From Serratia nematodiphila DZ0503SBS1 (GTDB taxonomy: Bacteria > Pseudomonadota > Gammaproteobacteria > Enterobacterales > Enterobacteriaceae): 64,000 nucleotides of DNA. This document shows positions 58,409 through 64,000 of the stretch, piece after piece; position 1 is the first letter of the stretch, and each line of letters opens with the position of its first letter. The stretch covers positions 682,001 through 746,000 of the forward strand of contig NZ_JPUX01000001.1 of assembly GCF_000738675.1 (NCBI RefSeq). Direction: 5' to 3'. The notes below the pieces were generated by a model. The model was not told where the DNA came from, searched no databases, and was given only the letters and a program-made list of their open reading frames with translations. The position numbers and the translations under genes were made by a program.

Positions 58409-60016
58409 TTACTGCGGCGCGCCCAGCAACAGATCCACCGCCTTTTCCGCCAGCATGATGGTCGGCGCATTGGTGTTGCCGCTGGTGAGCTGCGGCATCA
58501 CCGAGCAGTCGATCACCCGCAGCTGTTCAAAACCGTGCACCCGCAGCTGCGGATCGGTCACCGCCTCCTGGGGCGAGGGCCCCATGCGGCAGCTGCCCAC
58601 CGGGTGATACACCGTCTTGCAGAAGTTGCGCACGAACTCCTCCAGCTGCGCTTCGTCGCGCGTCCACTCCGGCTGCGGCATCAGCAGATCTTTGATCAGC
58701 GGCTTCAGCGCCGCGGTTTGCAGGAAATCCAGACCGAACTTCACCGCGCGCACGCTGCCGGCCAGATCGTCCGGGTGGCCGAGGTAGTTGGCGTGCAGCT
58801 TGACCGGATCGCGCGGGTTGCTGCTGCGCAGCAGCACTTCGCCGCGCGCCTTCGGCTGCAGGTAACCGACCTTGAGCGTGAAGCCGTGAATGTTCGGCAG
58901 CGGCTCGCCGGGCACGTCGTCCCAGCTGTCCAGCAGCGGCAGGAAGTGGATCTGCACGTCCGGCCGGCCGTCGCCCTGGCTGTCGGTGAAGGCGGCGCCT
59001 TCCAGCACGTTGGACGAGAGCACCCCGCTGCGAAACGCCAGCCACTGCGCGCCGTGGCTCAGCGCCTGCAGGCCGCGATCGGCGCCGAACAGGCTGATCG
59101 GCTCGCGGGTGCTGACGTTGATCGACATGTGCAGATGGTCGTGGAAGTTTTTGCCCACCGGCAGATCCGCCCGCACCTCGATGCCCAGCTGCTGCAGGTG
59201 GTCACGCGGGCCGATGCCGGACAGCATCAGCAGCTTCGGCGAACCGACCGCGCCGGCGCTGACGATCACCTCTTTGGTGGCGCGGGCGGTGACTTCCGCG
59301 CCGCCATTCTGGCTGTAGACCACGCCGGTGGCGACGTTGCCCTCGAAGGTCAGCCGGTGCGCCAGGGCGTTCAGTTTCACCACCAGCCGCCGTTCGTCGC
59401 GCACCGCCTTCAGGTAGGTGCGGGCGGTGCTGGCGCGCTCGCCGTTGTGGGTGGTGGTTTGGTAGAAACCGACGCCGTGCTGGCTGTCGCCGTTGAAGTC
59501 GTTGCGATAGGGCAGGTTCAGCTCCTGGCCGGCGCGGATAAACGCCATGCTGAGCGGATGGCGGTAGCGGTTTTCGCTGACCGGCAGCAGCCCGTCGGCG
59601 CCGTGGTAGTCGTCCGACAGGCTTTCGTTGGCCTCGGCGCGTTTGAAGTAGGGCAGCACCTCGCGGTAGCTCCAGCCGGCGCAGCCGTAGCGCTCGGCCC
59701 AGTCGTCGTAATCCTGCGGCTGGCCGCGCAGGTAGATCATGCCGTTGACCGAACTGCTGCCGCCCAGCACCTTGCCCTGCGCGATCTGCATGCGGCGGTT
59801 ATTGGCGTGCGGTTCCGGCTCCGTTTCATAGGGCCAGCTTTTTTTGGCGATGATCTTGGCCACCCCGGCCGGCATCTTGATGAACAGGTTATTGTCGTCG
59901 CCGCCGGCTTCCAGCAGCAGCACCCGCGCCTGGGTGCGGCGGATCAGCTGCGCCGCCAGCACGCAGCCGGCGGAACCGGCGCCGACGATGATGTAATCAA
60001 AGGTATTTTCCGACAT
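58409..60016 (-). CDS. GMC-family FAD oxidoreductase (choline dehydrogenase-like)
   Basis: A 535-residue flavoenzyme: FAD-binding GAGSAGCVLA (residues 12-21), the GMC signatures GKVLGGSSSVNGMIYLRGQ and SAGAVGSPKLLMLSGIGP, and the C-terminal catalytic His region YHPVGSCRMG with NTNAPTIMLAEKA. Related to BetA and to alcohol dehydrogenases of the glucose-methanol-choline group; the alcohol substrate is unknown. No betB, betI or betT is nearby, so a glycine-betaine role is not supported. The start at 60016 has GGAGAGC upstream. Confidence 0.9.
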   Translation of the reverse strand: MSENTFDYIIVGAGSAGCVLAAQLIRRTQARVLLLEAGGDDNNLFIKMPAGVAKIIAKKSWPYETEPEPHANNRRMQIAQGKVLGGSSSVNGMIYLRGQPQDYDDWAERYGCAGWSYREVLPYFKRAEANESLSDDYHGADGLLPVSENRYRHPLSMAFIRAGQELNLPYRNDFNGDSQHGVGFYQTTTHNGERASTARTYLKAVRDERRLVVKLNALAHRLTFEGNVATGVVYSQNGGAEVTARATKEVIVSAGAVGSPKLLMLSGIGPRDHLQQLGIEVRADLPVGKNFHDHLHMSINVSTREPISLFGADRGLQALSHGAQWLAFRSGVLSSNVLEGAAFTDSQGDGRPDVQIHFLPLLDSWDDVPGEPLPNIHGFTLKVGYLQPKARGEVLLRSSNPRDPVKLHANYLGHPDDLAGSVRAVKFGLDFLQTAALKPLIKDLLMPQPEWTRDEAQLEEFVRNFCKTVYHPVGSCRMGPSPQEAVTDPQLRVHGFEQLRVIDCSVMPQLTSGNTNAPTIMLAEKAVDLLLGAPQ

Positions 60017-60195
60017 GACAGCTCTCCGTGCGCGATTGGGATACTGGCAGAGTAACGCGGGGGAAAAGGCGGTCAATTTGCGATCGTTAATTTATTAACG
60101 AACTTCACATTAAATTTACATCGTGGTTTTTAGCGTCAGTTTATCTGCTTGAAAAACGGCGTTATAGCGAGTTTTACTGATTGATTGCGATATTA

Positions 60196-60220
60196 ATAAA
60201 AAGGCGCAGCAGGCTGCGCC
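60196..60220 (-). terminator. yjgM rho-independent terminator
   Basis: GGCGCAGC (60203-60210) and GCTGCGCC (60213-60220) form an 8-bp stem; on the minus strand a T5 run follows. Confidence 0.85.
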
Positions 60221-60242
60221 CTGATGAAGAGGCGGGGGAGGA

Positions 60243-60746
60243 TTACAGCGTTTTCAGCATGGTGACTTCACAATCGACATGGCCGGTGGCGCCCATCGCG
60301 TGGTCGATGTGTTCGAAGCCCAGATGTTCGTACAGCGCGACGGCCTGCGTCAGGCTGGCGGTGGTCTCGAGGTAACAACAGCGGAAGCCGTGCTGGCGGG
60401 CGAAATCCAGCGCCTGCAGCGCCAGGCGTTTCGCCAATCCCTTGCCGCGCAACACCGGCAGGAAATACATCTTCTGCAATTCGCAAATATCGTCTGCGCC
60501 GCCCTGCAGCGGCGCGATGCCGCCGCCGCCGGCGACCTGGCCGTCCACCTCGATCACCCAGTAAGCGCTGCGCGGCAGGCTGTAGAGCTGATACAGGGTG
60601 TCCAGATTGGGATCGGAGACGGTATAGCCTTTATCCGCCGTCAGGCCGTGCTCGGCGGAGACTTCGCGAATGACGTGAGCAATGGCGGCATTGTCTTCCG
60701 CCGTGATGGGGCGCACCAGCAGGCGCGCCGGGGTTGCTGTTGTCAT
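60243..60746 (-). CDS. yjgM: GNAT acetyltransferase YjgM
   Basis: A 167-residue GNAT acetyltransferase, the E. coli YjgM length, with [40 protein letters not shown] (acetyl-CoA loop) and [20 protein letters not shown] conserved. E. coli YjgM acts on O-acetylserine-type or related amino acids only by report; I cannot confirm a substrate here. The start at 60746 is favoured over 60761 and 60863 because GCGAGT stands before it and the protein then aligns with E. coli. Confidence 0.9.
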   Translation of the reverse strand: MTTATPARLLVRPITAEDNAAIAHVIREVSAEHGLTADKGYTVSDPNLDTLYQLYSLPRSAYWVIEVDGQVAGGGGIAPLQGGADDICELQKMYFLPVLRGKGLAKRLALQALDFARQHGFRCCYLETTASLTQAVALYEHLGFEHIDHAMGATGHVDCEVTMLKTL

Positions 60747-60890
60747 GTTTACACTCGCCATTGAAAGAGACCACGTTCGTTTTTCGTTTTTATCGCAGCG
60801 CGAAACGCGCCGGGGGTTATTTCCCGGCGGCGTCCCTGCAGCAGTAATATCTTGTAATAACATCTAACCCGGCCCGGATGCAACGGCGAT

Positions 60891-60921
60891 AAAAAAACAG
60901 CGGGGAAGACCCCGCTGTTTT
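60891..60921 (-). terminator. valS rho-independent terminator
   Basis: CAGCGGGG (60898-60905) and CCCCGCTG (60910-60917), extended by A4/T4, make a 12-bp stem with an AAGA loop; the minus strand continues into a T-run. Confidence 0.92.
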
Positions 60922-60945
60922 CAGGCGTTGGCGTGAGCCGGTGGA

Positions 60946-63822
60946 TTACAGCGCGGCGATGGTCGCCTGCTGTTCCTGCAGCTTCACTTTGCCTTCTTTG
61001 CAGGCCGCCAGACGATCGCGTTCTTTGGCCACCACTGCTTCCGGCGCGCGCGCCACGAAGCCTTCGTTCGCCAGCTTGCCTTCGATCGAAGCGATTTCCG
61101 CATCCAGCTTGCCCATCTCTTTGGCCAGACGCGCGATCTCGGCGTCCTTGTCGATGAAACCGGCCATCGGGATCAGCAGCTCGGCGCCGTCCACCAGCTT
61201 GGTGACGGAGACCGGGCCTTTCTCACCGGCCGGCAGCAGCGCGATGGATCCCAGGCGCGCCAGGCGGGCGATAAAGCTTTGGTTCTCCTGCACGCGGCGC
61301 TGGGCGTCGGCGCTGCAGTTGCGCAGCAGCACGTCGAGCGCTTTGCTTGGCGCGATGTTCATCTCGGCGCGGATGTTGCGCACGGCGATGATGGTTTGCT
61401 TGATCCACTCCAGATCGTTCAGCGCCTGCTCGTCTTCCAGCGCGGCGTCATAAGCCGGGAACGGCTGCAGCATGATGGTGTCTGCGGTCGTGCCGGTCAG
61501 CGGCTTCACGCGCTGCCAGATGGTTTCAGTGATGAACGGAATGATCGGGTGCGCCAGGCGCAGCAGCGCTTCCAGCACGGTGATCAGCGTGTGGCGGGTG
61601 CCGCGCTGTTCCGCTTCGCTGCCGTTGCTCACGACAGGCTTGGTCAGCTCCAGATACCAGTCGCAGAACTGGTTCCAGGTGAATTCGTACAGGATGTTGG
61701 CCGCCAGATCGAAGCGGTAGGTATCCAGCGCTTCGCGGTAGGCTTTCACCGTGCGGTTGAATTCGGCCAGGATCCAGCGATCCGCCAGCGACAGCACTTT
61801 CTCGCCGCCGTTGAAGCCGCAGTCGTGCGCTTCGGTGTTCATCAGCACGAAGCGGCTGGCGTTCCACAGCTTGTTACAGAAGTTGCGGTAGCCTTCCAGG
61901 CGCTTCATGTCCCAGTTGATGTCGCGGCCGGTCGAGGCCAGCGCCGCCAGGGTGAAGCGCAGGGCGTCGGTGCCGTGCGGCTCGATGCCGTTCGGGAACT
62001 GCTTCTCGGTGCGCTTGCGGATCTTCTCCGCCAGCTGCGGCTGCATCATGTTGCCGGTGCGTTTTTCCAGCAGATCTTCCAGCGAGATGCCGTCGACCAT
62101 GTCCAGCGGATCGATCACGTTGCCTTTCGACTTGGACATCTTCTGGCCTTCGTCGTCGCGGATAAGACCGGTCATGTAGACGGTCTTGAACGGCACCTGC
62201 GGCTTGCCGTTTTCATCCTTGATGAAGTGCATGGTCAGCATGATCATGCGCGCGATCCAGAAGAAGATGATGTCGAAGCCGCTGACCATCACGCTGGTCG
62301 GGTGGAAGGTTTTCAGCGCCTCGGTCTGCTCCGGCCAGCCCAGGGTGGAGAAGGTCCACAGGCCGGACGAGAACCAGGTGTCCAGCACGTCTTCGTCCTG
62401 GGTCAGCGCCACGTCGGCGCCCAGGTTGTTCTCGCTGCGCACTTCTTCTTCGCTGCGGCCTACGTAGACTTTGCCGTTCACGTCGTACCAGGCCGGGATG
62501 CGGTGGCCCCACCATAGCTGACGAGAGATGCACCAGTCCTGGATGTCGCGCATCCAGCTGAAGTACATGTTTTCGTACTGCTTCGGCACGAACTCGATTT
62601 GGCCCTGTTCGACCGCTTCCACCGCCACTTTGGCCAGCGGCGCGGTGCGCACGTACCATTGGTCGGTCAGCATCGGCTCGATCACCACGCCGCCGCGGTC
62701 GCCGTAAGGCACCGTCAGGTCGTGTGGTTTGATCTCGTCCAGCAGGCCCAGATTTTCGAAGGCGGCAACCACCGCTTTACGCGCTGCGAAGCGCTCCAGG
62801 CCACGGAACTCGGCCGGGATCTCGCTGCAGTAGTCGGTGCAGACTTCGCCCAGGGTGTTGAACACTTCCGCTTCCTGACGGATGTCGCCGTCGAAGGTCA
62901 GAATGTTGATCATCGGCAGGCCGTGGCGCTTGCCGACTTCGTAGTCGTTGAAATCGTGCGCCGGGGTGATCTTCACGCAGCCGGTGCCTTTTTCCATATC
63001 GGCGTGTTCGTCGCCGACGATGCGGATGCGGCGGCCGACCAGCGGCAGAATGATCTCTTTGCCGATCAGGTCCTTATAACGCGGATCTTCCGGGTTGACC
63101 GCCACGCCGGTATCGCCCAGCACGGTTTCCGGACGGGTGGTGGCGACCACCAGGTAGTCTTTGCCCTCGGCGGTTTTCGCGCCGTCGGCCAGCGGGTAGC
63201 GCAGGTGCCACATGGAACCTTTGGATTCGCGGTTTTCCACTTCCAGATCGGAGATGGCGGTGCGCAGCTTCGGATCCCAGTTCACCAGGCGCTTGCCGCG
63301 GTAGATCAGATCTTCTTTGTGCAGACGGACAAACACTTCGCGCACCGCGTTCGACAGGCCTTCGTCCATGGTGAAGCGCTCGCGCTCCCAGTCCACGGAG
63401 TTGCCCAGACGGCGCATCTGGCGGGTGATGGTGCCGCCGGATTCCGCTTTCCACTGCCAGATCTTGTCGATGAACGCGTCACGGCCGTAGTCGTGGCGGG
63501 TTTTGCCTTCTTCTGCGGCGATCTTGCGCTCCACCACCATCTGGGTGGCGATGCCGGCGTGGTCGGTGCCCGCCTGCCACAGGGTGTTTTTACCCTGCAT
63601 GCGCTGATAGCGAATCATGGTGTCCATGATGGTCTGCTGGAACGCGTGGCCCATGTGCAGGCTGCCGGTGACGTTCGGCGGCGGGATCATGATGCAGAAG
63701 CTTTCCTGGCTGGTATCGCCGTTCGGCTTGAAGTAACCCTGATTCTCCCAGTGATCGTACAGCTTCTGTTCGATCTGTTTTGGGTCGTATGCGGTATCGA
63801 GCTGACTGTTTGTCTTTTCCAT
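60946..63822 (-). CDS. valS: Valyl-tRNA synthetase
   Basis: A 958-residue class I synthetase that charges tRNA-Val and edits threonine. Motifs: [15 protein letters not shown] (HIGH variant, residues 56-59), the CP1 editing domain (about 200-400), [21 protein letters not shown] in [14 protein letters not shown], an anticodon-binding helical domain and a C-terminal coiled-coil (ALVDxD-type [19 protein letters not shown]). It starts 12 bases after the holC stop, so the two are co-transcribed as in E. coli. Confidence 0.97.
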   Translation of the reverse strand: MEKTNSQLDTAYDPKQIEQKLYDHWENQGYFKPNGDTSQESFCIMIPPPNVTGSLHMGHAFQQTIMDTMIRYQRMQGKNTLWQAGTDHAGIATQMVVERKIAAEEGKTRHDYGRDAFIDKIWQWKAESGGTITRQMRRLGNSVDWERERFTMDEGLSNAVREVFVRLHKEDLIYRGKRLVNWDPKLRTAISDLEVENRESKGSMWHLRYPLADGAKTAEGKDYLVVATTRPETVLGDTGVAVNPEDPRYKDLIGKEIILPLVGRRIRIVGDEHADMEKGTGCVKITPAHDFNDYEVGKRHGLPMINILTFDGDIRQEAEVFNTLGEVCTDYCSEIPAEFRGLERFAARKAVVAAFENLGLLDEIKPHDLTVPYGDRGGVVIEPMLTDQWYVRTAPLAKVAVEAVEQGQIEFVPKQYENMYFSWMRDIQDWCISRQLWWGHRIPAWYDVNGKVYVGRSEEEVRSENNLGADVALTQDEDVLDTWFSSGLWTFSTLGWPEQTEALKTFHPTSVMVSGFDIIFFWIARMIMLTMHFIKDENGKPQVPFKTVYMTGLIRDDEGQKMSKSKGNVIDPLDMVDGISLEDLLEKRTGNMMQPQLAEKIRKRTEKQFPNGIEPHGTDALRFTLAALASTGRDINWDMKRLEGYRNFCNKLWNASRFVLMNTEAHDCGFNGGEKVLSLADRWILAEFNRTVKAYREALDTYRFDLAANILYEFTWNQFCDWYLELTKPVVSNGSEAEQRGTRHTLITVLEALLRLAHPIIPFITETIWQRVKPLTGTTADTIMLQPFPAYDAALEDEQALNDLEWIKQTIIAVRNIRAEMNIAPSKALDVLLRNCSADAQRRVQENQSFIARLARLGSIALLPAGEKGPVSVTKLVDGAELLIPMAGFIDKDAEIARLAKEMGKLDAEIASIEGKLANEGFVARAPEAVVAKERDRLAACKEGKVKLQEQQATIAAL

Positions 63823-63834
63823 TCTTTATCGTAT

Positions 63835-64000
63835 TCAGTGAGTTGGCGGCGTAGCCGTGGTCAAATGGAAGCCGACGCTGCGATAGGCCTTGTAACGGTC
63901 GCGCGCCAACTGTTTCAGAGTGTCTTCGTAAGGAACGAAGTCTACCACTTCATGGAAAGCGGTAGCAAAATCGGCAAACTGCGGCAGCAGGGCGATCAGC
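63835..64000 (-). CDS. holC: DNA polymerase III chi subunit HolC (3' part only)
   Basis: The frame enters from the right edge and ends at TGA 63837-63835. The last 54 residues, including FADFATAFHEVVDFVPYEDT and LKQLARDRYKAYR, match the end of E. coli HolC closely; the final TTATPPTH is slightly longer. HolC links the clamp loader to single-strand binding protein. The 5' two thirds lie outside the window. Confidence 0.93.
   Translation of the reverse strand, partial: LIALLPQFADFATAFHEVVDFVPYEDTLKQLARDRYKAYRSVGFHLTTATPPTH

Noticed and set aside
58409..60016. Calling the GMC oxidoreductase betA
   Set aside because: No betB, betI or betT nearby and the protein differs enough from BetA that the choline substrate cannot be assumed.

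Overview
The window is chromosomal DNA of a GC-rich enterobacterium, most likely a Serratia of the marcescens type. This rests on protein sequences that read as close orthologues of Escherichia coli genes in E. coli-like order, on ERIC repeats, and on conserved enterobacterial leader peptides (YrbN, SpeFL, MgtL, PyrL). The species call is inference. No rRNA or tRNA gene, prophage, transposase or multi-repeat CRISPR array was seen.

Layout. 1-6.4 kb: truB (partial)-rpsO-pnp-nlpI-yrbN-deaD, a translation and RNA-decay cluster. 6.5-9.0 kb: yedEF and yhbW. 9.2-12.5 kb: a HlyD adaptor plus two ABC-2 permeases with no ATPase beside them. 12.7-16.2 kb: ubiV-ubiU diverging from ubiT-yhbS, then yhbQ (anaerobic ubiquinone synthesis). 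16.3-21.3 kb: an NTF2-fold orphan and the acid/ornithine system potE-speF behind the ornithine-sensing leader speFL. 21.7-22.8 kb: yhbP and yraR. 22.8-31.1 kb: a C-P lyase operon phnFGHIJKLMN-acetyltransferase-phnP. 31.3-32.3 kb: yraQ. 32.4-33.0 kb: a toxin-antitoxin pair. 33.0-35.8 kb: nrdG-nrdD with two NrdR boxes. 36.0-37.6 kb: a LysR regulator divergent from a flavodoxin-fold oxidoreductase. 37.6-42.0 kb: treC-treB-treR. 42.1-45.1 kb: mgtL-mgtA. 45.4-47.8 kb: a secreted GH20 hexosaminidase. 47.8-51.7 kb: the Anbu proteasome-like operon (ATP-grasp, alpha-E, transglutaminase, Anbu). 52.0-54.1 kb: ridA, pyrI, pyrB, pyrL. 54.2-64 kb: an orphan peptide-type binding protein, argI/argF with two ARG boxes, rraB, miaE, a GMC oxidoreductase, yjgM, valS and the end of holC.

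Two blocks that are far apart in E. coli (truB to yraQ, and nrdG to holC) are fused here, with a toxin-antitoxin pair at the join. Accessory insertions stand out against this backbone: the HlyD/ABC-2 genes, the phn operon between yraR and yraQ, the hexosaminidase plus Anbu operon between mgtA and ridA, and the binding protein between pyrB and argI.

The most interesting items are the Anbu operon, a solitary type I-F CRISPR-repeat-like sequence near 12.67 kb, the ATPase-less ABC-2 operon, the phn operon variant, and four leader-peptide or attenuation systems whose regulatory parts can be read directly (speFL, mgtL, pyrL, yrbN).
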